A stretch of DNA of 64,000 nt from Novosphingobium resinovorum (GCF_001742225.1 NZ_CP017075.1:2232001-2296000), one strand, 5' to 3'. Counted from the first letter of the stretch, positions 8,476 to 17,765 are shown. Notes: a model not told the origin generated them from the sequence alone. Numbers and translations: made by a program.

Positions 8476-9817
8476 CGGCAATCCTTTCGACGAGGGCGCG
8501 CGCGACGTCCCCCTTGGGCATTTCGGGAAGGGAAACCACCTCGTCGGCCATGACGATGTGGACGGTATTGGCATCGCCACCCATGACGTCGCCGGAGACG
8601 TCGTTGGCGACGATCCAGTCGGCCCCCTTGCGCACGCGCTTGGCCTGGGCATAGCGGATGACGTCCTGCGTCTCCGCCGCGAAGCCGACGACCAGCGGCG
8701 GGCGGCGCAGGCCATGGGCAAGGCCGGCGAGAATATCGGGGTTTTCGGTCAGTTCGAGCGGCGCGATGGCGCCGCCGTCCTTCTTGAGCTTCTGATCGGC
8801 CGAGCGCACCACCCGCCAGTCGGCAACGGCGGCAACCATCACCGCAACGTCAGCCGGAAGCGCGGCGTCGACGGCCTCGGCCATCTCCAGCGCGCTCTCG
8901 ACATCGACGCGATCGACGCCCGGCGGGGTCGGCAGATGGACTGGCCCTGCCACCAGCGTCACCCGCGCGCCCGCCTCGGCGGCGGCGGCAGCGATGGCGA
9001 AGCCCTGCTTTCCCGAGGAACGGTTGGCGATATAGCGCACCGGATCGATCGGCTCGTGCGTAGGTCCGGCGGTGACGAGGACGTGCTTGCCGAAAAGCCG
9101 CAGCGGCTCGTCGGAGAGCGGGATCAGTTCGAGCGCGCCGGGATCAGTGGCGGGCGCCGCCCGGGCACTGCCCTTGACCGCCAGCGGCGAAGTGCTGGCG
9201 GGTATGGCACGCGGCCCGCGCGGGATCATCGTGGCGGAAAGGCCGCCCGGCTCGTCACCGACGATACCTTCGGGGCCATGGCCGAGGCAGCGGGCGATGT
9301 GCTCCCAGATTTCCGCCGGTTCGGGCAGGCGGCCTGGGCCGTATTCGCCGCAGGCCATCGCGCCCTCGTCGGGCTCCATCACCTCGACGCCGGAATCGCG
9401 CAAGGTCTGAACGTTGCGCTGTGTCGCGGCGTGGAGCCACATGCGCACGTTCATCGCGGGAACCGCGAGCACCGGCTTGTCGGTCGCCAGCAGCAGTGTG
9501 GTGGCCAGATCCCCCGCCAGGCCCGCCGCCATCTGCGCGAGCAGGTCCGCCGTCGCCGGGCAGACGACCACGAGGTCGGCCTGGCGGCTGAGCTGGATAT
9601 GGCCCATCTCGGCCTCGTTCTTGAGGTCCCAGAGCGTCGTGTGGACGGGGTTTTCCGATAGCGCCGCAAGCGTCATCGGAGTGACAAACTTCGCGCCTCC
9701 CTCGGTCAGCACGCAAGTCACCGAGCCGCCTTCGCGGCGGATGATGCGCACGAGTTCGCAGGCCTTGTAGGCAGCGATGCCGCCGCCCACGATCAGCAGA
9801 ATGCGCGGTCCGTTCAT
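8459..9817 (-). CDS. coaBC: Bifunctional phosphopantothenoylcysteine decarboxylase / phosphopantothenate-cysteine ligase
   Basis: Carries out two consecutive steps of coenzyme A synthesis. The 452-residue protein starts with the CoaC flavoprotein domain (about 1-190): [12 protein letters not shown], the active-site His in [10 protein letters not shown] and PAMNVRMW. CoaB follows (about 215-452), with [20 protein letters not shown] and the Lys of SSGKQG. A Pro/Ser/Ala-rich linker of about 30 residues, longer than usual, joins the two. It is part of the leftward ubiE-ubiB-membrane protein-coaBC-dut block. Confidence 0.96.
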   Translation of the reverse strand: MNGPRILLIVGGGIAAYKACELVRIIRREGGSVTCVLTEGGAKFVTPMTLAALSENPVHTTLWDLKNEAEMGHIQLSRQADLVVVCPATADLLAQMAAGLAGDLATTLLLATDKPVLAVPAMNVRMWLHAATQRNVQTLRDSGVEVMEPDEGAMACGEYGPGRLPEPAEIWEHIARCLGHGPEGIVGDEPGGLSATMIPRGPRAIPASTSPLAVKGSARAAPATDPGALELIPLSDEPLRLFGKHVLVTAGPTHEPIDPVRYIANRSSGKQGFAIAAAAAEAGARVTLVAGPVHLPTPPGVDRVDVESALEMAEAVDAALPADVAVMVAAVADWRVVRSADQKLKKDGGAIAPLELTENPDILAGLAHGLRRPPLVVGFAAETQDVIRYAQAKRVRKGADWIVANDVSGDVMGGDANTVHIVMADEVVSLPEMPKGDVARALVERIADALAE

Positions 9818-9854
9818 GACTGGGGCTTCTGCAACAGCGTGAGCATGGGCGCAA

Positions 9855-11018
9855 TCAGTTTGGCACAGGCCCTTTGGCCGCAGCGACCAGTTGCATCACC
9901 GCGCGCGGAGCAAAGACCAGCCCGGCGAACATGACCGGGGCGATCATCGCCCCCCAGTAGAAGTTGTCCCACCGCCCGACGAGCATGAACGCAAGCCCGT
10001 ATCCGGCGCAAAGCAGGAACCCGACCAGCCCCGAGCGACTGCGCCAGCCGAGCCAGCCGAAAGTCATCAGCACCACCGCAGGACCCGCGAGAAAGTGCGG
10101 AAGCCAGCGCAAATTGCTCGACTGCACCACATTGACCAGCCAGCCCGCCATGCCGCGCATGACCAGCCATGCCGGGCCGTGCGGGTCGCTCGGCAGCACG
10201 TCCCTCGCGATGATCGAGAGGTGCCAGGCGAGCCCCGCGAAGAATACCGCGATCAGCAGGGCCCACGCCGCGCTTTCGCGCCAGTTGCGGTTCCACAGCG
10301 CGAAAGCGGCCATGAGTAGCACGTAAGGCAGCGTCAGTTCACGAATCGCCAGCGCCAGCGCGGCGCAGAGGAAGGCCGCGATCCAGCGCCCGCCCTGTCC
10401 CTCCCGGCCGATCCGGTGCAGGCCGAAGGACAGCGCGATCAGTCCCCCCGCCCACAATTCATGCAACGGAAAATAGTGCCGGTTGAGCTGCAGAGAGGCA
10501 CCCACGAATACCATAGCGGCACCCAGACGCTGCACACGGCCGCCATCGTCCGTGTCTTCGCCCAGACGGCGCCACCACACCGCGATGATCGCCAACATCA
10601 GCGCCATCGCCGCAGCCATCTGCCCGCGCTCGCCGAGCATCGCGTCGATATAGGCCAGCGTCGGCAGGCGCACCGCGATGCCGGGGTTGACCGGATAATT
10701 GCGCGCCCTCTGCTCGGGCACGATGAAGTCGTAGTAGTTCTCGCCTTTCTGGATGCGGGCGATGGCGACCTCGTACAGCGCGAGGTCCTCGTCATAGGGC
10801 TTGTCCGGGGTGATGACGGCCTGGCCCCCCGCGTCCACCGGCCCTTCGACCGCACCCTCCCACGGCGAGCGATTGCCCGGCTTGTTGGTCGGCGCGATCA
10901 TCGAGGCGACCAGCACCAGCGCCAGCAGCGCCAGCGCCAGCCGGGCAAGTCCGGGCGAGAGCCGCGCGAAGCGGCCCCTGTCCGTCAGTTCAGAAGAGTC
11001 CAGTACGTCAGTGCCCAC
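9855..11018 (-). CDS. Polytopic membrane protein, GT-C-like, unknown function
   Basis: A 387-residue protein with about nine hydrophobic segments and a periplasm-sized loop after the first one (about residues 45-120). That loop holds YEVAIARIQKGENYYDF and YPVNPGIAVRLP, a pattern seen in GT-C-type membrane glycosyltransferases. No catalytic Asp pair can be assigned with certainty. It starts at a GTG inside the end of ubiB (34-base overlap), so it is probably translated from the ubi transcript. A role in polyprenyl-linked sugar transfer is only a guess. Confidence 0.65.
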   Translation of the reverse strand: MGTDVLDSSELTDRGRFARLSPGLARLALALLALVLVASMIAPTNKPGNRSPWEGAVEGPVDAGGQAVITPDKPYDEDLALYEVAIARIQKGENYYDFIVPEQRARNYPVNPGIAVRLPTLAYIDAMLGERGQMAAAMALMLAIIAVWWRRLGEDTDDGGRVQRLGAAMVFVGASLQLNRHYFPLHELWAGGLIALSFGLHRIGREGQGGRWIAAFLCAALALAIRELTLPYVLLMAAFALWNRNWRESAAWALLIAVFFAGLAWHLSIIARDVLPSDPHGPAWLVMRGMAGWLVNVVQSSNLRWLPHFLAGPAVVLMTFGWLGWRSRSGLVGFLLCAGYGLAFMLVGRWDNFYWGAMIAPVMFAGLVFAPRAVMQLVAAAKGPVPN

Positions 11019-12562
11019 GCCGCCGCGCCCCCTAGGATTGCGGCCAGAGCATAGCCACCCCAGTGGTTACTTTCGCGTTTACGGCGCTCCCAGATCAGCT
11101 CCACCTCCGGCAGCGGGGCCTGTTCCGGCGCGCCGCCCTTGGGCGGGAAGCGGTCCTCGATCCGGCGAACCAGCGCGGGCAGGCGCATCAGCGTCTCGAT
11201 ATCCTCGCGCACCCGGTCGACGATCACCGCCTCGGGGCCGAGTTCATCGCGGATCCAGTCCTTTACGAAAGGCGCCGCGACGTCCCACATGTTGATCTCG
11301 GGATCGAGCGCGGTGGCCAGACCCTCGACCATCACCATGGTCTTCTGCAGCAGCAGCAGGTGGGGCTGCACCGCCATGTCGAAATCGCGGGTGATCGCGA
11401 AGAGCCCGTCGAGCATCTGCCCGACCGACAGCTCCGACACCGGCTTGCCGCGCATCGGTTCGCCCACGGCACGCAGCGCGGTCGCGAATTCCTCGACCGT
11501 GTGATAGCTGGGGACGTACTGCGCCTCGAAGTGGATTTCGGCGACGCGGCGGTAATTGCCGGTGGTCAGGCCGTAGAGGATTTCCGCCAGCCACAGCCGC
11601 GCCTGACGGTTGATCCGGCCCATGATGCCGAAGTCGATCGCGACGATCGTGGTATGGCCGTTCTCGCCATTGGGCGCCCCCTGCACGAACAGGTTGCCCT
11701 GGTGCATGTCGGCATGGAAAAACCCGCAGGAGATCGCCTGCGTAAGAAAAGTCAGTACCAGCCTGCGCGCGAGCTTGGGCATGTCGTGCCCCGCCTCGCG
11801 CAGCGCCGCGAGGTTGCTCATCTTGATGCCGTCGATCCATTCGACCGTCAGCACCGAACCGTTGGTGCGGTCCCAGTCGATGTCGGGGACGCGGTAATCC
11901 TCGATCCCCTTCATCGCATCGGCGAGTTCGGAGGCCGAAGCGGCTTCGCGGCGAAGATCGAACTCGCGCTGGGTCCAGCGCTTGAGGTTCGCGATCACGG
12001 CACGCGGACGCAACCGCGCCGCCTCGTTGCCAAGCGCCTCGAGATGAGCGGCGGCCCATTCATAAGTCTCGACGTCGTGCGCGAACTGCTCGCGGATGCC
12101 GGGACGCAGCACCTTGACGGCGACGTCGCGCCCGTCCGGCGTAACCGCGCGGTGGACCTGCGCGATCGAGGCGGCGCCTACCGGAGTTTCCTCGATCGAG
12201 GCGAAGATGCGCTCGAGCGGGCGGCCGAAGGTGCTCTCGATCTGCGCGCGGATCGCCGCGAAGGGCACGGGCGGCAAGCTGTCCTGCAAGGTCAGCAGGT
12301 TGTGCGCAGGACCTTCGCCGACGAGGTCGGGCCGGGTGGCGAGCGCCTGCCCCAGCTTGATCGCGGCGGGGCCGATCTCCTGGAAGGCGCCGGCATAGTC
12401 GGGCTCGGCCGGCTGGCGCGTGCCGAAGCGCGCGATCCGGCACAGGCGCTTGACCGGCGCCGGGGCATTGCGGTCGTTCTCGATCCCGCGCAGCGCCCCA
12501 TGGCGCGCGAGGACGCGGCCCCACTTGAGGAGACGCGCGATGTGGACGGGGGTGGTGGTCAC
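10985..12562 (-). CDS. ubiB: UbiB-type atypical kinase for ubiquinone biosynthesis
   Basis: Membrane-anchored ABC1/ADCK/UbiB protein needed for ubiquinone synthesis. It has an atypical kinase/ATPase fold and is thought to help lipid intermediates reach the soluble enzymes. In the 525 residues I see the KxGQ motif (AIKLGQALATRPDLVGEG, about 87-104), the Ala-rich nucleotide loop and Lys (VAVKVLRPG, about 147), HADMHQGNLFV (about 279) and the metal-binding IDFGIMG (about 307). C-terminal Trp-rich membrane helices follow. It lies downstream of ubiE, as in many proteobacteria. Confidence 0.93.
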   Translation of the reverse strand: MTTTPVHIARLLKWGRVLARHGALRGIENDRNAPAPVKRLCRIARFGTRQPAEPDYAGAFQEIGPAAIKLGQALATRPDLVGEGPAHNLLTLQDSLPPVPFAAIRAQIESTFGRPLERIFASIEETPVGAASIAQVHRAVTPDGRDVAVKVLRPGIREQFAHDVETYEWAAAHLEALGNEAARLRPRAVIANLKRWTQREFDLRREAASASELADAMKGIEDYRVPDIDWDRTNGSVLTVEWIDGIKMSNLAALREAGHDMPKLARRLVLTFLTQAISCGFFHADMHQGNLFVQGAPNGENGHTTIVAIDFGIMGRINRQARLWLAEILYGLTTGNYRRVAEIHFEAQYVPSYHTVEEFATALRAVGEPMRGKPVSELSVGQMLDGLFAITRDFDMAVQPHLLLLQKTMVMVEGLATALDPEINMWDVAAPFVKDWIRDELGPEAVIVDRVREDIETLMRLPALVRRIEDRFPPKGGAPEQAPLPEVELIWERRKRESNHWGGYALAAILGGAAAWALTYWTLLN

Positions 12563-12563
12563 T

Positions 12564-12690
12564 TCTCCCCTCCCGCTTGCGGGAGGGGGCGGGCGCGTCC
12601 GAACGCAAGGTCGGCGCCAGCGCCCACCCCGCTGCGACTAGGCAGCAAGCTGCCAAGTCTCACTGCCCCTCCCGCAAGCGGGAGGGGGGA
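12564..12690. repeat. Inverted pair of CCCTCCCGC/GCGGGAGGG palindromes between ubiE and ubiB
   Basis: Two copies of the palindrome CCCTCCCGCTTGCGGGAGGG (about 12566-12585 and, in the form with AA at the centre, 12667-12686) flank about 80 bp. That spacer contains CCCACCCCGCTGCGACTAGG (about 12625-12644), which recurs beside the same palindrome at 19540-19640. This marks a dispersed repeat family inserted inside the ubi operon. Confidence 0.75.
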
Positions 12691-12706
12691 AGCTGCGAAA
12701 ATCATC

Positions 12707-13477
12707 TCAGACCTTCCAGCCCGAATGGATCGCGACGAGGCCGCCGAGGATCGGCTCGACCTTGGTATGCTTGAACCCGGCCTTGCGCACCATGCCTTCG
12801 AACTCGGGCATCGGCGGGAAACGGCGGATCGATTCGATCAGGTAGCGGTACGATTCCGCGTCCCCGGCGATCATCGAGCCGATCTTCGGGACCAGCTTGT
12901 GCGAATAGGCGTCGTAGACTTCCTTGAAGCCCGGCCACTCCGTGGTCGAGAATTCGAGACAGAAGAAGCGGCCGCCGAACTTGAGCACGCGGTGCGCCTC
13001 GGCCAGCGCCTTGTCGATGTGGGTGACGTTGCGGATGCCGAAGGCGATCGTGTAGGCGTCGAAGAAGTGGGCGGGGAAGCTCAGTTCCTCGGCATTCTGG
13101 CGCGACCACACCAGCGTGTCGATGCCGCGCTCCATGGCGCGCTCGATGCCGACGTCGAGCATGTCCTGGTTGATGTCCGAGACGGTGACCACCGCGCCCT
13201 CGGCTTCCATGCGAAAGGCGATGTCGCCCGTACCGCCCGCCATGTCGAGGATCTGCTCATCGGGCCGCGGACGCACGCGGCGCACGAACTTGTCCTTCCA
13301 CAAGCGGTGCATGCCCACCGACATGGCATCGTTCATCACGTCGTATTTGCGCGCGACGGAGGAGAAGACGGCGCCGACGCGGCTTTCCTTGTCCTCGGCC
13401 GCGACGTCTTCATAGCCGAAGGAAACGGTTTCGCTGCCGGTTTCGGGGCCGGCCTGGCCACTGATTTCGCTGCTCAT
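12707..13477 (-). CDS. ubiE: Demethylmenaquinone / 2-methoxy-6-polyprenyl-benzoquinol methyltransferase UbiE
   Basis: SAM-dependent C-methyltransferase of ubiquinone synthesis. The 256-residue protein has the UbiE signature (VFSSVARKYDVMNDAMSVG, about 37-55), SAM motif I ILDMAGGTGDIAFR (about 73-86) and the second signature FGIRNVTHIDKALAEAHRVL near residues 152-171. The first 30 residues are an acidic extension without family similarity, so an internal start is possible. First gene of the leftward ubiE-ubiB-coaBC-dut block. Confidence 0.94.
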   Translation of the reverse strand: MSSEISGQAGPETGSETVSFGYEDVAAEDKESRVGAVFSSVARKYDVMNDAMSVGMHRLWKDKFVRRVRPRPDEQILDMAGGTGDIAFRMEAEGAVVTVSDINQDMLDVGIERAMERGIDTLVWSRQNAEELSFPAHFFDAYTIAFGIRNVTHIDKALAEAHRVLKFGGRFFCLEFSTTEWPGFKEVYDAYSHKLVPKIGSMIAGDAESYRYLIESIRRFPPMPEFEGMVRKAGFKHTKVEPILGGLVAIHSGWKV

Positions 13478-13608
13478 GGCGCAGTCCTCTAAACGGCCGG
13501 GCGCGCCTGCGCCACCGCTTTTACCGCAAGGATGTGACGGGATTCGTCATGCACAGGCGCCGCCGCCTGCGGCATTCTTGTCCGCGTCCCCATTCCCGGA
13601 GAAACGCG

Positions 13609-13947
13609 ATGGCCGAAATGTCCCTCCAGCCCACCTTCAGCCTCGCGCCCGAGAAGCTGTGGCAGGCGATCAATCCCTGGACCTGGACGTTCGAGGGCTC
13701 GCAGGTCGGGCTGGTCAACGTCAACATCGGCGAAACCAGGTACCCCGAGACCGAGCGCGCGATCCTCGATGAAGTCGGCAGTTACGGCCGCCAACTGGGC
13801 CGGATCGGCGATGCCCTGGAAGTGCTGATCGCCCATTTCGACACGGCCCGGCTCTCCGAGGCGGAGCGCGACGCATTGACGATCCTTGAAGGCGACCTCG
13901 CCAAGATCCGCCGCGTCAAGGCGCGCGAACGGAAGAAGTCGCAGTGA
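13609..13947 (+). CDS. Conserved small protein of unknown function
   Basis: A 112-residue, mostly helical protein. The N-terminus is Trp/Pro-rich (LAPEKLWQAINPWTWTF), then comes an amphipathic segment ending in a strongly basic tail (KIRRVKARERKKSQ). GGAGA lies 6 bases before the ATG; an earlier in-frame start at 13534 is less likely. No named domain recognised. It looks like the small conserved proteins found around ubiE in sphingomonads. It is divergent from ubiE and followed after about 60 bp by a DUF4870 gene. Confidence 0.65.
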   Translation: MAEMSLQPTFSLAPEKLWQAINPWTWTFEGSQVGLVNVNIGETRYPETERAILDEVGSYGRQLGRIGDALEVLIAHFDTARLSEAERDALTILEGDLAKIRRVKARERKKSQ

Positions 13948-14008
13948 ACTTGCCAGCCCGGCCCAATGGAGGCACCCTCCCTTCAGGGGAAAACAGGAGG
14001 AAGAACCA

Positions 14009-14383
14009 ATGACCGACTTCGACCCAAGACCCGCGAGTTCGGCGCCCAAGTCGGGTTTCGACTTCAACCAGCCGACGATCATAAACCTGCTCTATCTCGC
14101 ATCCTACGTGACCGGAGTGACGGGCATCGTCGGCGTCGTGCTCGCCTATGCCTGGCGCGGGGACGCGAAGGCCGCATGGGAGGTGTCGCACTACGAATAT
14201 GCGATCCGCACGTTCTGGCTGTTCTTCCTCGGCATGGTGGTAGGCACGATCCTGACGCTCGTGCTGATCGGCATCCCGATCCTGATCGCGGTGTCGGTTC
14301 TGGTGATCGTGCGCTGCGTGATGAGTATCCTCAACGCGCAGAAGCAGGTGCCGATGCCCAATCCGGGCAGCTGGCTGGTTTAG
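14009..14383 (+). CDS. DUF4870-type small membrane protein
   Basis: A 124-residue protein with three hydrophobic segments (about 26-50, 69-88, 91-108) and a short soluble N-terminus. WEVSHYEYAIRTFWLFFLG in the middle is the conserved part of DUF4870/YIP1-like proteins, whose function is unknown. A very good ribosome site (AGGAGGAAG, 13996-14004) precedes the ATG. Its stop overlaps the stop of the convergent DUF1294 gene by 4 bases. Confidence 0.8.
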   Translation: MTDFDPRPASSAPKSGFDFNQPTIINLLYLASYVTGVTGIVGVVLAYAWRGDAKAAWEVSHYEYAIRTFWLFFLGMVVGTILTLVLIGIPILIAVSVLVIVRCVMSILNAQKQVPMPNPGSWLV

Positions 14384-14667
14384 AACGCCCCGTACGCAAG
14401 GTACGCCAGACCCGCCGCCTGCACCGCGGCGATGGTGTGGAGCTGAGCGACGAAGGGTTGCTTGCGCGTCTTGTGCCGGAAGGCCCGGCGCCCAGCATAA
14501 GCGCCGGGCGTCCCGCCCGCGAGCGCGAGAAGCAGCAGCCGCGATTCCGGGATACGCCGTTCTCCCCGCCGCGCGCGGGCCTTGTCGATGCCGAAAGCAG
14601 CGAAGGCGACGAGGTTGAGCCCCGCCGCCAGCACCCACAGAACGTCCGTCAAATTCAGGCCGGTCAC
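14380..14667 (-). CDS. DUF1294 family membrane protein
   Basis: A 95-residue protein with the DUF1294 pattern: FAAFGIDKARARRGERRIPE (about residues 22-41), LLLLALAGGTPGAYAGRRAFRHKT, and a final hydrophobic helix. Function unknown. The GTG at 14667 overlaps the MAPEG stop in a GTGA, which suggests translational coupling; the frame extends to 14703 but only as a shadow of the MAPEG gene. Confidence 0.8.
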   Translation of the reverse strand: MTGLNLTDVLWVLAAGLNLVAFAAFGIDKARARRGERRIPESRLLLLALAGGTPGAYAGRRAFRHKTRKQPFVAQLHTIAAVQAAGLAYLAYGAF

Positions 14668-15089
14668 AGGCGGGCGAAGATCGACACCGCAAGGTTGATC
14701 CACAAGGCGAGCGTGAACAGCATGCCCAGAACGAAGGCCCCGCCCCGGTGCGCCGGGTTATTGTAGGTCATGTGGATCAAGCTCTGCACCACCCGCGCGG
14801 CGACGTAGCCCCAGGCGAAGATCAGCGTCCAGCGTCCCACGACCGCCACCACGAAAGCGGTGAGGCAGGCGGCGTAGAACAGCGTCGGCAGTTCGAACAG
14901 GTTGTCATAGTGCCGCACCGCCGCGCGGGCGCTTTCGGGCTCGGGCGGGCCGATGTGCGCACGGTAGTAGTCGGGATCCATCGACTTGATGATACCGGTG
15001 CGGGCGACCGCCATGCGCACGAAAGCCACGAACGTCAGCGCGACCACCACCAGCATCGGCAGGAAAATTAGGGTCGGGTTATGGGACAT
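14664..15089 (-). CDS. MAPEG family membrane protein
   Basis: A 141-residue protein with four hydrophobic helices in the MAPEG layout (membrane-associated proteins in eicosanoid and glutathione metabolism). RHYDNLFELPTLFYAACL near residues 60-77 and AWGYVAARVVQSLIHMTYNN near 92-111 carry the conserved Asn, Glu and Arg residues of glutathione-binding members. Bacterial MAPEG proteins are mostly uncharacterised; a glutathione-linked membrane role is likely but not shown. First gene of a two-gene unit with DUF1294. Confidence 0.85.
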   Translation of the reverse strand: MSHNPTLIFLPMLVVVALTFVAFVRMAVARTGIIKSMDPDYYRAHIGPPEPESARAAVRHYDNLFELPTLFYAACLTAFVVAVVGRWTLIFAWGYVAARVVQSLIHMTYNNPAHRGGAFVLGMLFTLALWINLAVSIFARL

Positions 15090-15140
15090 GCGGCGGCCTC
15101 CTTCATGATGGTTCCGCGTAAGGGAGCGGGAATCGCCCGG

Positions 15141-15665
15141 TCAGTTACTGGGCGTTGCAGCCCTATCCGGCGCTACGTCCGCAGGCGCAGCGGCCTCCGG
15201 TTCGTCCTGTTCGTCCGGGAGCGGACCACCCTCGGGGCCCAGCTTCTCCCAGTCCTCGTCGGCATCGGTCGGCGGCGGAGGCGGAGCGGAGGCGACGATC
15301 GGTTCGGGCTTGAGCCGGGATTTCGGGGTGCGGCTGGCGTAATGATCGGCGCCGTCCTTACTGAAGGCATAGACTTGCGTGAACGGCACACGGTACTCGG
15401 CCGTCCCGTCCGAGACGACCACTTCGTTACCGGCGAGGCGTTCAACGGTGCCGATGGCGAAGCCGTCGTCATCGACGAGCGGAAGTCCGTGGACGAGTTC
15501 TTCGCGGGACACATTGCGCACGGTGACCGCGTTCTCGTCAAGCAGGGCGCGCTTGCCCGCCTTGCTGTCGGCGGAGACGGGAGCCGACGTCTGGGCGAGC
15601 GCCGGCGGGGCGGTGATTGCAGGAGCGAGCGCAAGCGCGCTCAGCAGCAGCATAGTACGGGGCAA
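15141..15665 (-). CDS. Exported protein with PRC-barrel-like segment, unknown function
   Basis: A 174-residue protein with a clear signal peptide (MLLLSALALAPAITAPPALA, cleavage after ALA) and a small beta domain (about 40-105). DDDGFAIGTVERLAGNEVVV resembles a PRC-barrel strand pair. The tail is Pro-rich and acidic (PPPPPTDADEDW). The TTG at 15665 is chosen because GGAGAAA lies 6 bases upstream; the ATG at 15653 is the alternative. No role can be assigned; PRC-barrel proteins often bind metals, RNA or other proteins. Confidence 0.6.
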   Translation of the reverse strand: MPRTMLLLSALALAPAITAPPALAQTSAPVSADSKAGKRALLDENAVTVRNVSREELVHGLPLVDDDGFAIGTVERLAGNEVVVSDGTAEYRVPFTQVYAFSKDGADHYASRTPKSRLKPEPIVASAPPPPPTDADEDWEKLGPEGGPLPDEQDEPEAAAPADVAPDRAATPSN

Positions 15666-15831
15666 GACCGTTTCTCCGGACAGAATTCTCAGGAGAAATG
15701 CGCATGAAGCAAGCCGGTTGCCAAGAGCTACCCGCTGCGGGAGGCCGGAAACATCCGGCGAAATACGAGGAATGAGCCCCAATCCGGCGGGAATGGAGGA
15801 AAAATTGCCCCCATTCCCGATCCGATACGAC

Positions 15832-16881
15832 TTACTCCGCCGCCACTTCGCCGAACAGGCCGGGCTCAGAACCATCGTCCACCAGCGGCTCGTCGTTCGC
15901 GCGCACCTTCTTGCGCGAGTCGAAGTTGGCCCACACGGTGTTCCAGTCGCCGCGGGTGGCGCCCTTCGAATATTCCGTCGAACGGGTCTCGAAGAAGTTG
16001 GCGTGCTCGACGCCGTTGAGCAGCGGCTGCAACCAGGGCAGCGGGTGATCCTCGATCAGGTAGATCGGCTTCATGCCCAGCTGGCCAAGGCGCCAATCGG
16101 CGATGTAGCGGATGTACTTCTTGATATCCTTGGGCGTCATGCCCGGCACCGGGCCCAGCTCGAACGCCAGGTCGATGAAGTTGTCCTCGAGACGGATCGT
16201 GGTCTGGCACTGATCGGCGATATCGTCCTTCACCGCCTTGGTGAGGCAGCCACGCTCTTCGCAGAAGGCGTGGAATAGCTTGATGATGCCTTCGCAGTGC
16301 AGCGATTCGTCACGCACCGACCACGAGACGATCTGGCCCATGCCCTTCATCTTGTTGAAGCGCGGGAAGTTCATCAGCATCGCGAAGCTGGCGAACAGCT
16401 GCACGCCCTCGGTGAAGCCGCCGAACATCGCCAGTGTGCGGGCGATGTCCTCGTCGTTGTCGACGCCGAATTTCTGCAGGTAGTCGTGCTTGTCCTTGAG
16501 TTCCGAGTACTCAAGGAACGCGCCGTACTCGCTCTCGGGCATGCCGATGGTGTCGAGCAGGTGCGAATAGGCCGCGATGTGCACCGTCTCCATGTTGGAG
16601 AAGGCGGTGAGCATCATCTTGATCTCGGTCGGCTTGAAGACGCGCGCGTACTTCTCATGGTAGCAGTCCTGCACTTCCACGTCGGCCTGCGTGAAGAAGC
16701 GGAAGATCTGGGTGAGCAGGTTGCGCTCATGATCCGAGATGTTCTGCACCCAGTCGCGGCAGTCCTCGCCCAGAGGCACTTCCTCGGGCAGCCAGTGGAC
16801 CTGCTGCTGGATCTTCCAGTAGTCGTAAGCCCAGGGATATTCGAAGGGCTTGTAGGTCTTGCGGGCTTCGAGAAGGGACAT
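15832..16881 (-). CDS. nrdB: Ribonucleoside-diphosphate reductase class Ia, beta subunit
   Basis: Diiron-tyrosyl radical subunit of aerobic ribonucleotide reductase, partner of NrdA. The 349-residue protein carries the metal-ligand helices: FFTQADVEVQDCYHEKYARV, SNMETVHIAAYSHLLDTIG (ligand Glu and His, radical Tyr), FASFAMLMNF and VRDESLHCEGI. The C-terminal tail is acidic (DDGSEPGLFGEVAAE), as needed for NrdA docking. CGGAG lies 8 bases before the ATG at 16881. nrdA is not next to it. Dyads upstream may be NrdR boxes. Confidence 0.95.
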   Translation of the reverse strand: MSLLEARKTYKPFEYPWAYDYWKIQQQVHWLPEEVPLGEDCRDWVQNISDHERNLLTQIFRFFTQADVEVQDCYHEKYARVFKPTEIKMMLTAFSNMETVHIAAYSHLLDTIGMPESEYGAFLEYSELKDKHDYLQKFGVDNDEDIARTLAMFGGFTEGVQLFASFAMLMNFPRFNKMKGMGQIVSWSVRDESLHCEGIIKLFHAFCEERGCLTKAVKDDIADQCQTTIRLEDNFIDLAFELGPVPGMTPKDIKKYIRYIADWRLGQLGMKPIYLIEDHPLPWLQPLLNGVEHANFFETRSTEYSKGATRGDWNTVWANFDSRKKVRANDEPLVDDGSEPGLFGEVAAE

Positions 16882-16994
16882 GGGCGGCTCCGGTGGATCG
16901 TCTGAAATTGCGTTCGCCCACAACGCTTTCACGCTTGGGCGGAAAGGCCAGAGATAGGCAAGATCGCGCGCAAATCGAGTGCGTGAATCATCTT

Positions 16995-17047
16995 CCCACA
17001 GGAATATGTGGGGGCAAGGAAAAAGTGCAGCCCCAAGGGGTTGTGGG
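16995..17047 (-). promoter_or_regulatory. Paired dyads upstream of nrdB, possible NrdR boxes
   Basis: CCCACA-6 bases-TGTGGG (16995-17012) and a second GC-rich dyad, CCCCAAGGGGTTGTGGG (17031-17047), lie in tandem 110-165 bp before nrdB. NrdR binds paired imperfect palindromes upstream of ribonucleotide reductase genes. The pairing fits, but the exact consensus match is weak and the spacing is a little wide. Confidence 0.3.
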
Positions 17048-17093
17048 TGTGATTAATTTCGCCGCCCTCGCATGAATCCCCGGATTGTGCCGG

Positions 17094-17765
17094 TCAGAGG
17101 ACTTCGGCGACGCCTTTCAGGCTCTCTCGCGGCTTGTCGATCGCCTGCGCTTTCAGCTGATGCACGCGCGGGATCGAAACTTGCAAGACCTCGGCGATCT
17201 CGGCGAGGTTCAGTTCCTCCACGAAGTAGAGCTGCACGATCAGCTTGAGCCGGTCCGGCAGGTCGGTGATCGCCGCGATGACCGCGCCGCGCATCTCGGC
17301 GTCGACCAGCATCGCGAAGCTGTCAGGCGTTTCCGTCGCGAAAGTCATCCACTGGTCGGAATAGACCTCATCGATCGGCTCGAAACGCATCGGGCGGGCA
17401 GCATCCTGCAGCGAGACCAACTCACCCTCGCCCATGCCCATCGCCTGCGCCAGTTCGTCAGGCCGGGGATCGCGGCCGAGCCAGCCCCGAAGCTGCGTCT
17501 CCTTGTGCGCCAGCATGCGGCGGCGCTCGGACGTGCCGCGCGTGCCCTGCACGTTGCGGCGCACAAGATCGACCATCGCCCCCCGCACCCGCATCTTGGC
17601 ATAGGCGGCGAAGCCGTCCTCGGTCGGCAGATCGTGTTTCTGCGCGCATTCGGTGAGCGCGACGAGGCCGACCTCCACCAGATCCTCCAGTTCGATCCCC
17701 GGACGCCCGGTGCCGTGAACGTGCCAAGCCGGCCACTTGACCATCGGCAGGAAGCGGCGGACCAC
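17094..17765 (-). CDS. fliA: RNA polymerase sigma factor of the FliA (sigma-28) type, 5' end rearranged
   Basis: Sigma factor for flagellar genes. The 223 residues include region 2 (GIELEDLVEVGLVALTECAQ; FAAYAKMRVRGAMVDLVRRN), region 3 and region 4 with the helix-turn-helix LNLAEIAEVLQVSIPRVHQL near the C-terminus. Homologues usually have about 10-20 more N-terminal residues. Here similarity stops at MVRRFLPMVK, and upstream DNA codes on the other strand for a SnoaL-like remnant. The GTG at 17765 has GAGAGGG about 5 bases before it, so a working product is still possible. A sigma-28-like promoter precedes the flagellin gene 3 kb away. Confidence 0.75.
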   Translation of the reverse strand: MVRRFLPMVKWPAWHVHGTGRPGIELEDLVEVGLVALTECAQKHDLPTEDGFAAYAKMRVRGAMVDLVRRNVQGTRGTSERRRMLAHKETQLRGWLGRDPRPDELAQAMGMGEGELVSLQDAARPMRFEPIDEVYSDQWMTFATETPDSFAMLVDAEMRGAVIAAITDLPDRLKLIVQLYFVEELNLAEIAEVLQVSIPRVHQLKAQAIDKPRESLKGVAEVL

